6,282 nucleotides of DNA from Pseudomonadota bacterium (lineage in GTDB: Bacteria > Pseudomonadota > Alphaproteobacteria > Rhizobiales > Methyloligellaceae): positions 1 through 6,282 of the forward strand of contig JADFHH010000104.1 of the NCBI GenBank assembly GCA_022567275.1, written 5' to 3'. Of the stretch, positions 1 to 6,281 are shown in pieces; position 1 is the stretch's first letter, and each line of letters starts with the position of its first letter. The notes under the pieces are model-generated. The model saw only the letters and a program-made list of their open reading frames with translations, searched no databases and was not told where the DNA came from. The position numbers and the translations under genes were made by a program.

Positions 1-354
1 GTTCTACAGCCGGATCTTGGAGTTTGGCTTTGTCTACTTCTCCTCTCTCATCGACAGTCATAATTTTCCCCTTCGCTCTAAGGTTGACCACGTTAATATT
101 CATGGCATACTACATTGCATTTAATTTACAACTCCTTTTGTTATATACCTGTCGACCCTGTAAGTAAAGTCGGGTTATGCACGAAATATGGGGCGACACT
201 CCCCTAACATATCTAAGATGCACGTGGGAATATATAGCGTCTAGATACCTTCACTCTAGTTATACGACACACGGGTCGTTTTTCTGAGTTCTTTTCGCAG
301 TATCTTATACTCCGGATGTGTCTCCCCCACCAAGGCCCAGAAACGCGGCGACGA
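1..354. other. Left-end stretch with no identifiable gene
   Basis: I find no recognisable gene, RNA or repeat here. GC over the first 300 bases is about 42% by hand count, visibly lower than in the genes to the right. Stops are scattered through the frames. The only open stretch that reads somewhat like protein is on the minus strand from an ATG at 103 running off the window at position 1 (34 codons, starting MNINVVNLRAKGK). A purine-rich AAAAGGAG lies at 139-132 on that strand, but it is too far from the ATG for a normal ribosome site and an in-frame stop sits at 112-110. Intact dnaB upstream sequence, including the Walker A region, would be expected in this area if the contig were contiguous, and it is not seen. 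The segment is best read as low-quality or foreign sequence joined to the dnaB end. Confidence 0.55.
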
Positions 355-490
355 CCAATGTCCCACAGGTACGATTCTCGCCGGGCGATTGGAGCAGAAG
401 GTTTGCGACTATCTGCGGAGATGGGTCGAGGATTCGAATGGTCCACCTGGCCGTGTGACCAATGGCCGAACTCCCGGTGTGCCGGATCAC
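355..490 (+). other. Degraded dnaB sequence (probable sequencing errors)
   Basis: This stretch continues the DnaB gene to the left but with the reading broken up. Around 371-382 the codons read T-I-L-A, matching the family's R-I-L-A-E-Q segment after the FSLEMS motif. Around 395-425 a Y-x-x-R-R pattern follows, then fragments of the ED-x-FERLV helix appear in shifting frames (for example TTCGAATGG at 433-441), and 473-490 resembles the LPVYIDQTGG strand with wrong or missing bases. The distance from R-I-L to D-Q-T-G-G is 117 bases, close to the roughly 120 expected from memory of the family. The match worsens steadily leftwards, which suggests basecalling errors at a read end rather than a decayed gene. 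Confidence 0.6.
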
Positions 491-1030
491 CAGACCGGCG
501 GCATCACGGTGGCGCAACTTGCGGCGCGGGCGCGGCGGCTGAAACGGCAAAAGAATCTTGGGCTTATTATTGTCGACTATCTGCAATTGCTGTCCGGCTC
601 TTCACGGCGGTCATCGGAAAACCGCGTTCAGGAGATCACCGAGATCACCACCCGGCTGAAAGCGCTGGCCAAGGAACTCAATGTTCCGATCATCGCCCTG
701 TCGCAGCTTTCGCGCCAGGTGGAGAACCGCGAGGACAAACGACCGCAACTCGCGGACTTGCGTGAATCTGGCTCGATTGAGCAGGATGCGGACGTGGTCA
801 TGTTTTTGTTTCGCGAGGAATATTATCTGGAACGCACCGAGCCGCGCCCGAACACGCCTGAATATCTGTCATGGCAGGAAGAAATGGATAAGGTTATGGG
901 TCTCGCCGACGCGATCATCGCCAAGCAGCGCCATGGCCCCACGGGAACCGTGCGTATGCATTTCCAGGCGGATGTGACGCGTTTCAGCGATTATATCCCC
1001 AAAAGCCACACGCCCGAGCACCACGATTGA
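491..1030 (+). CDS. dnaB: Replicative DNA helicase DnaB, C-terminal ATPase part (5' incomplete)
   Basis: DnaB is the hexameric 5'-3' helicase that unwinds DNA at the replication fork. The clean part starts at the QTGGITVAQL segment and runs to a TGA at 1028-1030, about 179 residues of a protein usually near 460-500. Visible landmarks are the ARARRLKRQ helix, the Walker B strand LIIVDYLQLL, the ALSQLSRQVENR segment with its conserved glutamine, the DLRESGSIEQDADVV motif, and the AKQRHGPTGTV segment carrying the arginine-finger region. The N-terminal primase-interaction domain, linker and Walker A loop are missing because the sequence to the left is corrupted. An open frame can be extended to a TTG at 389, but residues before 491 do not match the family, so no real start is present. 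The alanine racemase gene follows 13 bases later. Identification is certain; completeness is not. Confidence 0.95.
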   Translation, partial: QTGGITVAQLAARARRLKRQKNLGLIIVDYLQLLSGSSRRSSENRVQEITEITTRLKALAKELNVPIIALSQLSRQVENREDKRPQLADLRESGSIEQDADVVMFLFREEYYLERTEPRPNTPEYLSWQEEMDKVMGLADAIIAKQRHGPTGTVRMHFQADVTRFSDYIPKSHTPEHHD

Positions 1031-1043
1031 GCGCCCGGCTCCC

Positions 1044-2165
1044 ATGCCTATTGACCCCACCGCCACATCGCTGCTCACCATCGATCTCGGCGCGCTTGTA
1101 GCCAATTACCGAACCCTGCGCGATCATGCGGGATCAAGCGAATGCGCATGCGTCGTCAAGGCAGATGCGTATGGGACGGGCGCGAAAGCCGCCGTGCGCG
1201 CGCTTTTACAAGCAGGCTGCGAGAGCTATTTCGTAGCCACCTTCGGCGAAGCGGAAATTATTCGCACCGCCGCGCGCGACGCCACTATTTACGTGCTGGA
1301 CGGCTTCTTTGCCGGGTCCGGGCCCGCCTTCGCTGAACAGGCCATCCGCCCTGTGCTCTCCAGCCTGGCCGAGGTGAAGGACTGGGCGGCGTTTTGCCGG
1401 GAGTACGGGAGCGCCCTGCCGGCAGCAATTCACGCCGATACCGGCATGAACCGGCTCGGATTGCCGCGCCGCGAGGTTGAGCAACTGGCCGGGGAACCCG
1501 ATTTACTCGCCTCGTTCAAATTGGCATTGTTTATGAGCCATCTGGCCTGCGCCGATGAAGCAGACCATCCGCTCAATGAAACCCAGCTAACAGCCTTCGA
1601 GGCGTTGCGCGCGATGCTGCCGGAGTGTCCCGCATCGCTCGCCAACTCCGCCGGGATATTTCTCGGGGCGCGTTATCATTTCGATCTTGTGCGCGCCGGC
1701 TTCGCGCTATATGGCGGCAAGGCGATTGCCGGTCGCGAGCCGCTTAACGCGGTTGTTCGCCTTGATGCCCGCATCGTGCAGATTCACGATGCGAGATCGG
1801 GTGAGAGTGTCGGCTATGGCGCGCAACAAATCCTGCAACGTCCCACCCGCATCGCCACCATATCGCTTGGCTATGCGGATGGCATTTTGCGCAGCCTCGG
1901 CGCGCGCGAGGGCAAAAATGGTCTCACCGGATATATCGAAGGCCATGAAGCGCCGGCACTCGGGCGTGTCTCGATGGACCTGATTACCCTCGATGTCACC
2001 GATGTGCCGGAGGGCATTGCCCGGCGCGGCGCATGGGTCGAGATTATCGGCGAACATGTGAGCGTTGACGATCTCGCCCAACAGGCCGGGACCATCGGCT
2101 ATGAGGTGCTGACAAGCCTGTCGCGCCGCGCCCAGCGCGTCACACTCGGGCCGGAGGACAAGTAA
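1044..2165 (+). CDS. alr: Alanine racemase (PLP-dependent)
   Basis: Converts L-alanine to D-alanine in the cytoplasm for peptidoglycan peptide synthesis. The 373 residues are full length for the family. The N-terminal TIM-barrel domain carries the PLP-binding lysine K39 in the signature VVKADAYGTG, the HADTGMNRLG motif with R137, the SLANSAG segment near 198-204, and R217 in LVRAGFALYGG, the arginine that contacts the PLP ring nitrogen. The C-terminal beta domain begins near residue 235 and supplies the second catalytic base, Y258 in the GYG motif, plus the conserved GYADG (276-280) and LGRVSMD (306-312) loops. All key catalytic residues are present, so the enzyme should be active. The start at ATG 1044 gives a normal N-terminus; no strong Shine-Dalgarno precedes it, so translation may be coupled to dnaB, whose stop is 13 bases upstream. 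radA follows 5 bases after the stop, suggesting one transcript. Confidence 0.96.
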   Translation: MPIDPTATSLLTIDLGALVANYRTLRDHAGSSECACVVKADAYGTGAKAAVRALLQAGCESYFVATFGEAEIIRTAARDATIYVLDGFFAGSGPAFAEQAIRPVLSSLAEVKDWAAFCREYGSALPAAIHADTGMNRLGLPRREVEQLAGEPDLLASFKLALFMSHLACADEADHPLNETQLTAFEALRAMLPECPASLANSAGIFLGARYHFDLVRAGFALYGGKAIAGREPLNAVVRLDARIVQIHDARSGESVGYGAQQILQRPTRIATISLGYADGILRSLGAREGKNGLTGYIEGHEAPALGRVSMDLITLDVTDVPEGIARRGAWVEIIGEHVSVDDLAQQAGTIGYEVLTSLSRRAQRVTLGPEDK

Positions 2166-2170
2166 AAATC

Positions 2171-3538
2171 ATGGTGAAACCGGTCACGGCCTATGTCTGC
2201 CAGAGTTGCGGCGCCAGCACCGCGCAATGGTCGGGCAAGTGCCCCGGTTGCGAGGCCTGGAATACCCTGGTCGAGGAAGTTGTGAATGAGCGCGGGCCGG
2301 TGAAATCTTCTTCCCGAGGCAAACTCGTTACGCTGCAATCCCTCAATGCGAAAATCCCCGATGCGCCGCGTATTTCGACCGGACTTGCCGAGCTTGACCG
2401 TGTCACCGGCGGCGGTCTGGTGCCAGGCTCGGCGCTTCTCGTTGGCGGCGACCCCGGCATTGGCAAGTCGACGCTTTTGTTACAAGTCGCCGCGCTCCTC
2501 GCGAATTCCGGCCATAGGGCGATATATTTCTCCGGTGAAGAAGCGACCGCGCAAGTCCGGCTGCGCGCCGAACGCCTCGGTATCGCCGATGCGCCGGTTG
2601 GTCTCGCGGCGGAAACAGGGCTGGCGCATATCCTCAAGACCCTGAGCGAGAGTAAAACCACGCCCGATCTGGTCATTATCGATTCCATCCAGACCCTGTG
2701 GTCGGACCAGCTGGAATCCGCTCCAGGCAGCGTTTCCCAGGTCCGTGCCTGTACTCATGCCCTTGTGCGCTACGCCAAACGCTCCGGCGCGACCGTGGTG
2801 CTGGTAGGCCATGTCACCAAGGACGGGCAGATCGCCGGTCCCAAGGTGATCGAGCATATGGTCGATACGGTGCTCTATTTCGAAGGCGACGGCACGCATC
2901 GGTACCGGATTTTGAGAACCGTAAAAAACCGTTTCGGGCCGAGCGATGAAATTGGCGTGTTCGAAATGCGCGGCGATGGTCTGCGCGAAGTGGCCAATCC
3001 CTCAGAATTGTTTCTTGGCGAGCGGGACTCTGCCAGCCCGGGCGCGGCCGTTTTTGCCGGCATGGAAGGGACACGCCCGATTCTGGTTGAAATTCAGGCG
3101 CTCGTTGCGCCTTCGCCGCTGGGAACGCCGCGCCGCGCGGTCGTGGGCTGGGACACAAGCCGCCTGGCCATGATTCTTGCCGTGCTCGACACCCGCTGCG
3201 CCCTGCAATTGGGAACGCATGACGTTTACCTTAATGTTGCTGGAGGCTTGAAAATTACCGACCCGGCAGCCGATCTTGCTGCAGCAGCCGCCCTCGTTTC
3301 GTCATTTTCCGGTGTTGCGCTTCCCGCCGGCAACATTTATTTCGGCGAGGTGAGTCTGTCCGGCGCCATTCGGCCCGTTGGCCACATGGCGGGGCGGCTG
3401 AAAGAAGCGGAGAAACTCGGCTTCACCGCCGCCACGGTGCCGGCCAAGCTGGGAGAGGATGCGAAACACACCGGATTAAAACTGGACGCCATAAATCATC
3501 TGTCCGAATTGACCGCCAGACTGGCGCCCGCGGAGTAA
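2171..3538 (+). CDS. radA: DNA repair protein RadA (Sms)
   Basis: RadA is a RecA-like ATPase that promotes branch migration and processing of recombination intermediates. At 455 residues it has the usual length and all expected parts. An N-terminal zinc finger has C10, C13, C24 and C27. The ATPase core has Walker A GDPGIGKST at 93-101, SGEEA at 121-125, Walker B LVIIDSIQ at 167-174 and the RadA-specific KNRFG motif at 252-256. The C-terminal third, from about residue 285, is the Lon-protease-like domain, with the YLNVAGGLKITDPAADLA and GEVSLSGAIRPV segments; in RadA this domain is a scaffold for DNA binding rather than a protease. ATG 2171 is supported by GGAGG at 2153-2157 inside the end of alr (13-base spacing, somewhat long) and by the zinc finger starting at residue 10. 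It probably shares a transcript with alr. Confidence 0.97.
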   Translation: MVKPVTAYVCQSCGASTAQWSGKCPGCEAWNTLVEEVVNERGPVKSSSRGKLVTLQSLNAKIPDAPRISTGLAELDRVTGGGLVPGSALLVGGDPGIGKSTLLLQVAALLANSGHRAIYFSGEEATAQVRLRAERLGIADAPVGLAAETGLAHILKTLSESKTTPDLVIIDSIQTLWSDQLESAPGSVSQVRACTHALVRYAKRSGATVVLVGHVTKDGQIAGPKVIEHMVDTVLYFEGDGTHRYRILRTVKNRFGPSDEIGVFEMRGDGLREVANPSELFLGERDSASPGAAVFAGMEGTRPILVEIQALVAPSPLGTPRRAVVGWDTSRLAMILAVLDTRCALQLGTHDVYLNVAGGLKITDPAADLAAAAALVSSFSGVALPAGNIYFGEVSLSGAIRPVGHMAGRLKEAEKLGFTAATVPAKLGEDAKHTGLKLDAINHLSELTARLAPAE

Positions 3539-3665
3539 GCTTTGGATGAACCCGACCGCCATATTCATTGTGAGTAGTGCGCATGAGACTGTTGCCTTCA
3601 CCCCGCACTAAAGCCTAGTAACTAGGAATCGTGTTATGATTCCGCCGCTAAAAAGGACATAGTAC
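3539..3665 (+). promoter_or_regulatory. radA-cvpA intergenic region with extended -10 promoter and palindromes
   Basis: This 127-base gap is the only sizeable non-coding space among the intact genes. At 3632-3640 it has TG-T-TATGAT, a good extended -10 element for the housekeeping sigma factor, with no clear -35 hexamer at the usual distance. Transcription would begin near 3647, leaving a leader of about 20 bases before cvpA. Two perfect inverted repeats overlap the promoter: CCTAG-TAA-CTAGG at 3614-3626, and GGAATC at 3625-3630 paired with GATTCC at 3638-3643, which encloses the TG and most of the -10. The two share bases 3625-3626. They could be an operator for a repressor of cvpA-purF, but no regulator can be named. 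They do not resemble the E. coli PurR box as I recall it. No hairpin followed by a T-run, which would mark a terminator for radA, is visible. Confidence 0.5.
3653..3657 (+). promoter_or_regulatory. Ribosome binding site of cvpA
   Basis: AAGGA lies 8 bases before ATG 3666, a standard Shine-Dalgarno spacing. It fixes the cvpA start, which is also supported by the N-terminal membrane segment beginning within a few residues of that methionine. Confidence 0.75.
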
Positions 3666-4289
3666 ATGCCGTTTTCCTGGCTCGACATCATCCTTGCCTC
3701 GATCATGCTCATTTCGGGCTTCCTGGCCATGATCCGCGGACTGACGCGGGAGGTCCTTTCGATCCTCTCATGGGCCGTCGCGGCGCTGGCTACGCTCTAC
3801 TTCTTTCCCCAATATCAGGCCCAGGTACGGGTCTATATCGATCCCGCGCTGCTCGCTGATGCGGTTCTGGCTGGCGGCATTTTTCTCGTCGTTTTGATTG
3901 TCGTCAGCCTCATCACGACTAAAATTTCCGATGTCGTTCTCGACAGCCGCATTGGCGCGCTTGACCGTACGCTCGGATTTGTATTCGGGCTGGGACGCGG
4001 TCTGATCCTGGTGGTGATCGCCTATCTGTTCTTCTCATGGCTGGTACCGGAAGACACCCAGCCGCAATGGATCAAAAATGCCCGCTCCCTGCCGATACTC
4101 AAACAAACGGGGGCCGGCATCGTCTCGCTGCTGCCCGAAGATCCTGCCTCCGCCATACCTGGTCTACAAAAAGACGACCCAATCACGCCGCCGCAGGACC
4201 CGGCCAAACCGGACCAGCGCTCCGGCATTGACAATGGATTCAGGGTGGCCAAAAACCTCAACTCCGGTCATAATGCGGCCGGGCAATAG
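3666..4289 (+). CDS. cvpA: CvpA family inner membrane protein
   Basis: CvpA proteins are small inner-membrane proteins named for a role in colicin V production in E. coli; their molecular function is still unclear, and they are often encoded beside purF, as here. The 207-residue product has four hydrophobic segments at about 7-23, 30-47, 64-85 and 104-127. Family marks are R24-G25 with R28-E29 in the first loop (RGLTREVLSILSW) and D100-x-x-LG-x-x-FGLGRG at 100-112 before the last segment. Residues after about 130 form a soluble tail rich in proline, aspartate and lysine (PITPPQDPAKPDQR near 172-185), some 45 residues longer than the 162-residue E. coli protein as I remember it. The start is supported by AAGGA 8 bases upstream. 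purF follows after 15 bases, so the two are almost certainly co-transcribed from the promoter before cvpA. Confidence 0.92.
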   Translation: MPFSWLDIILASIMLISGFLAMIRGLTREVLSILSWAVAALATLYFFPQYQAQVRVYIDPALLADAVLAGGIFLVVLIVVSLITTKISDVVLDSRIGALDRTLGFVFGLGRGLILVVIAYLFFSWLVPEDTQPQWIKNARSLPILKQTGAGIVSLLPEDPASAIPGLQKDDPITPPQDPAKPDQRSGIDNGFRVAKNLNSGHNAAGQ

Positions 4290-4290
4290 G

Positions 4291-4296
4291 GCGGAG
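4291..4296 (+). promoter_or_regulatory. Ribosome binding site that selects the purF GTG start
   Basis: GCGGAG lies just after the cvpA stop and 8 bases before GTG 4305. No comparable site precedes the next in-frame candidate, a GTG at 4329, so the upstream GTG is preferred. This choice sets the length of the PurF propeptide at 22 residues. Confidence 0.6.
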
Positions 4297-4304
4297 TCGA
4301 GACC

Positions 4305-5783
4305 GTGCAGCAACATCCAGCCAGGCATGTGAGCACGACACCAGACAACAAGACCGGACTACGCGTCGCCTGCGGCGTTTTCGGTGTTTTCGACCATGAC
4401 GACGCGGCCGCAATAACGGCGCTTGGACTCCACGCCCTGCAACATCGCGGACAGGAAGCGGCCGGTATCGTCTCCTTCGATGGCTCCCATTATCACTCCG
4501 AACGCCGGATGGGTCTGGTCGGCGATCATTTCACCAAACAGGGGCTTATCGACCGCCTGACAGGAAGATATGCAATCGGCCATGTGCGCTATTCGACGGC
4601 GGGGGATACCATTGCGCGCAATATCCAGCCGCTGTTTTCCGATCTCAGCACAGGCGGTTTCGCGCTGTGCCACAATGGCAACCTGACCAACGCCCTGACC
4701 CTGCACAAACAGCTCATCAAGGAAGGGGCGATCTTCCAGTCCACTTCGGACACCGAAGTCATTGTCCATCTGGTCGCGCGCAGCGCCAAGCGGCGCTTTG
4801 TCGAGCGGTTTATCGACGCCATTCTGCAAATCGAGGGCGGCTATGCGCTTGTCGGACTGACCAACAAAAAGCTGATTGGCGCACGCGATCCGCTGGGCAT
4901 CAGGCCGCTGGTGCTGGGCGAGCTTGACGGCTCCTATGTGCTGGCGTCCGAAACATGCGCGTTCGACATTATCGGCGCGAAATTTATCCGTGAAATCGAC
5001 AATGGCGAGGTGGTCATCATCACCAGGGACGGCATAGAGTGTCACCGTCCCTTCCCCAAATTTGCCCCGCGCCCGTGCATCTTCGAATATATTTACTTCG
5101 CCCGCCCCGATTCCATCGTAGGCGGGCGTTGCGTTTACGAAATCCGCAAGGAATTGGGCCGGCAGCTCGCGCGTGAATCCGGCATCGATGCCGATGTGGT
5201 TATACCGGTACCCGATTCAGGCGTTCCCGCGGCGATCGGATACGCACAGGAATCCGGCATCCCGTTTGAGATGGGAATCATCAGAAACCATTATGTCGGG
5301 CGCACCTTCATCGAGCCGGAGCAGCAAATCCGCGCCCTTGGCGTGCGCCTGAAACACTCCGCGACGCGCTGTGAAATCGAAGGCAGGCGTGTGGTGATGA
5401 TCGATGACTCGATCGTGCGCGGCACGACCTCGGTGAAACTCGTGAAGATGATGTATGAGGCGGGCGCGAAAGAGGTGCATTTGCGCATCGCCAGCCCGCC
5501 GATCACGCATCCCGATTTCTACGGCATCGATACGCCGGACGAAGATAATCTTCTCGCCGCCACCCGTGATTTGAAGGGCATGTGCGACTATATCGGCGCG
5601 CACTCACTGAGCTTTCTCTCCGTTGAGGGTATCTACAAGGCCATGGGTTGTGAGAAACGCAATCCCGATACGCCGCAATTCACCGACCATTGCTTTACCG
5701 GCGAGTATCCCACTCGGCTGCGCGACCGGGAGGGCGAGGATGATTTGCAACAGCAGCTCTCTTTGCTGGCTGAAATCAGCTAG
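4305..5783 (+). CDS. purF: Amidophosphoribosyltransferase (glutamine PRPP amidotransferase)
   Basis: Catalyses the first committed step of purine synthesis in the cytoplasm: PRPP plus glutamine gives 5-phosphoribosylamine, glutamate and pyrophosphate. The N-terminal Ntn glutaminase domain (about 23-260) has the nucleophile C23 in ACGVFGVF, then HALQHRGQEAAG, R95 in HVRYSTAG (93 onward), HNGNLTN (123-129) and STSDTEV. The C-terminal phosphoribosyltransferase domain has the PRPP loop VVMIDDSIVRGTTS starting at 363. C23 must be exposed by removing a 22-residue propeptide. C258 and C463 match two conserved cysteines, but the Cys-x-x-Cys pair found near the C-terminus of the Bacillus iron-sulfur form is absent, so a complete 4Fe-4S cluster is unlikely. 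The 492 residues are a normal length. The residues before C23 are R-V-A rather than the Glu-Glu common in propeptide-type enzymes. GTG 4305 is chosen from its ribosome site. Confidence 0.97.
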   Translation: MQQHPARHVSTTPDNKTGLRVACGVFGVFDHDDAAAITALGLHALQHRGQEAAGIVSFDGSHYHSERRMGLVGDHFTKQGLIDRLTGRYAIGHVRYSTAGDTIARNIQPLFSDLSTGGFALCHNGNLTNALTLHKQLIKEGAIFQSTSDTEVIVHLVARSAKRRFVERFIDAILQIEGGYALVGLTNKKLIGARDPLGIRPLVLGELDGSYVLASETCAFDIIGAKFIREIDNGEVVIITRDGIECHRPFPKFAPRPCIFEYIYFARPDSIVGGRCVYEIRKELGRQLARESGIDADVVIPVPDSGVPAAIGYAQESGIPFEMGIIRNHYVGRTFIEPEQQIRALGVRLKHSATRCEIEGRRVVMIDDSIVRGTTSVKLVKMMYEAGAKEVHLRIASPPITHPDFYGIDTPDEDNLLAATRDLKGMCDYIGAHSLSFLSVEGIYKAMGCEKRNPDTPQFTDHCFTGEYPTRLRDREGEDDLQQQLSLLAEIS

Positions 5784-5810
5784 GGTCCATACCCGCACCT
5801 CACAAGCTTC

Positions 5811-5957
5811 ATGTCCCAACAGCGTCTGAAAAACCGTATTGCCCTTGTCACCGGCGCATCGCGCGGCATCGGCCGGGCCGTCGCCCTCGCCTATGCGCGT
5901 GAAGGCGCGCAAGTCATCGCCCTGGCGCGCTCTTCTGGCGCGCTGGAAGAACTTGAG
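5811..5957 (+). CDS. SDR-family oxidoreductase, N-terminal fragment (3' end lost at a junction)
   Basis: The first 49 residues are a typical short-chain dehydrogenase/reductase start: a beta strand IALVTGASRGIGRAVALAYAREG with the NAD(P)-binding TGxxxGxG motif at 14-21 (T14, G15, G19, G21), then the second strand AQVIALARS, where R40 suggests NADP preference. Substrate is unknown; the catalytic Ser-Tyr-Lys residues lie in the missing part. The match to the family ends at about L45-E49 (GALEELE). The downstream codons to a stop near 6104 are only the reverse complement of a holA gene and do not belong to this protein. ATG 5811 lies 27 bases after the purF stop, with no strong Shine-Dalgarno. 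An SDR gene just after purF is, to my knowledge, a frequent arrangement in Alphaproteobacteria, so this fragment belongs to the main contig. Confidence 0.85.
5943..5957. other. Chimeric junction between SDR gene and holA
   Basis: These 15 bases read LEELE in the SDR gene on the + strand and LKFFQ in the holA frame on the minus strand, and each is what that family would have at the place. To the left only SDR coding makes sense; to the right only holA. Two genes in opposite directions, each cut mid-domain and meeting in a short shared sequence, point to an artificial join (template switching, chimeric clone or assembly error) rather than a natural rearrangement, although a real microhomology-mediated event cannot be excluded from the sequence alone. 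Confidence 0.7.
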
Positions 5958-6281
5958 TCGCTTGTCCACCTTGCCGCAGACCCCGACCAGCACGGTGGTG
6001 GGGTTTGGCTTGTCCAAGTAGTCCACCAACTTGCTGAGTTCGGCGGCGGGCAAGAGATCCAAGCCGCGGACCACCACCAGGCGGCGCTTGGCCATCATCG
6101 GTAGAGTCTGAGAGATGCTTGCGATCTGGTCAGCGCTGCCGCCCTTGCCCGCAAGATGGTCCACATTGAAGCCCCGCAAATCCTCCGGTACCGCGGCATC
6201 GCGAATCGCATCCTGGGCCCGATCGAGAAGTAGCGCCTCCTGGGAAACTAAGATGTAGACCTGGGCCAGCTTCTCAGGGGT
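5943..6281 (-). CDS. holA: DNA polymerase III subunit delta, N-terminal fragment (both ends incomplete)
   Basis: HolA is the delta subunit of the clamp loader, which opens the sliding clamp during loading at primed DNA. Reading leftwards from 6281 the frame gives T-P-E-K-L-A-QVYILVSQEALLLDRAQDAI, matching the family's first strand and helix (usually L-x-x-VYLL-x-G-x-E-x-x-L-x-x-x-A). It continues through RGFNVDHLAGKGGSADQI, the TLPMMAKRRLVVVRG segment, and TTVLVGVCGKVDKRLKFFQ, the domain I-II region. About 113 of an expected 320-350 residues are present. The true start lies beyond the right edge; a TTG at 6179 is internal, since clear homology continues upstream of it. The frame stays open to 5604, but everything left of about 5943 is antisense of the SDR and purF genes. 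The style resembles delta subunits of Myxococcota or other former Deltaproteobacteria, a tentative impression that would make this a different organism from the rest. Confidence 0.82.

Noticed and set aside
389..490. TTG 389 as the start of a short, independent DnaB-like C-terminal protein.
   Set aside because: The residues from 389 to 490 do not match the family in this frame but still show scrambled DnaB sequence in shifting frames, so the truncation reflects sequence quality.
636..653. A short direct repeat (GAGATCACC twice) within dnaB.
   Set aside because: It simply encodes E-I-T-E-I-T in a conserved DnaB helix.
316..765. A 149-codon + strand frame overlapping the start of the dnaB fragment.
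   Set aside because: From about 491 on it is an out-of-frame shadow of clean DnaB, and before that it runs through the corrupted left end.
1707..2081. A 124-codon open frame on the minus strand inside alr.
   Set aside because: It lies wholly antisense to a full-length alanine racemase with every catalytic residue. Long antisense frames are expected in GC-rich coding DNA.
3546..3611. A 21-codon open frame from ATG to TAA in the radA-cvpA gap, a possible leader peptide for cvpA-purF.
   Set aside because: It has no ribosome binding site, lies upstream of the likely transcription start, and its composition shows no run of regulatory codons. No attenuator hairpin with a T-run follows.
4359..5045. 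A 228-codon open frame on the minus strand inside purF.
   Set aside because: It is antisense to the conserved PurF glutaminase domain, matches no family I recognise and has no sensible start context.
5604..6179. A 191-codon minus-strand frame as a complete protein starting at TTG 6179.
   Set aside because: Homology to HolA continues upstream of 6179 to the window edge, and everything left of about 5943 is antisense to SDR and purF. It is a fusion product of the junction.
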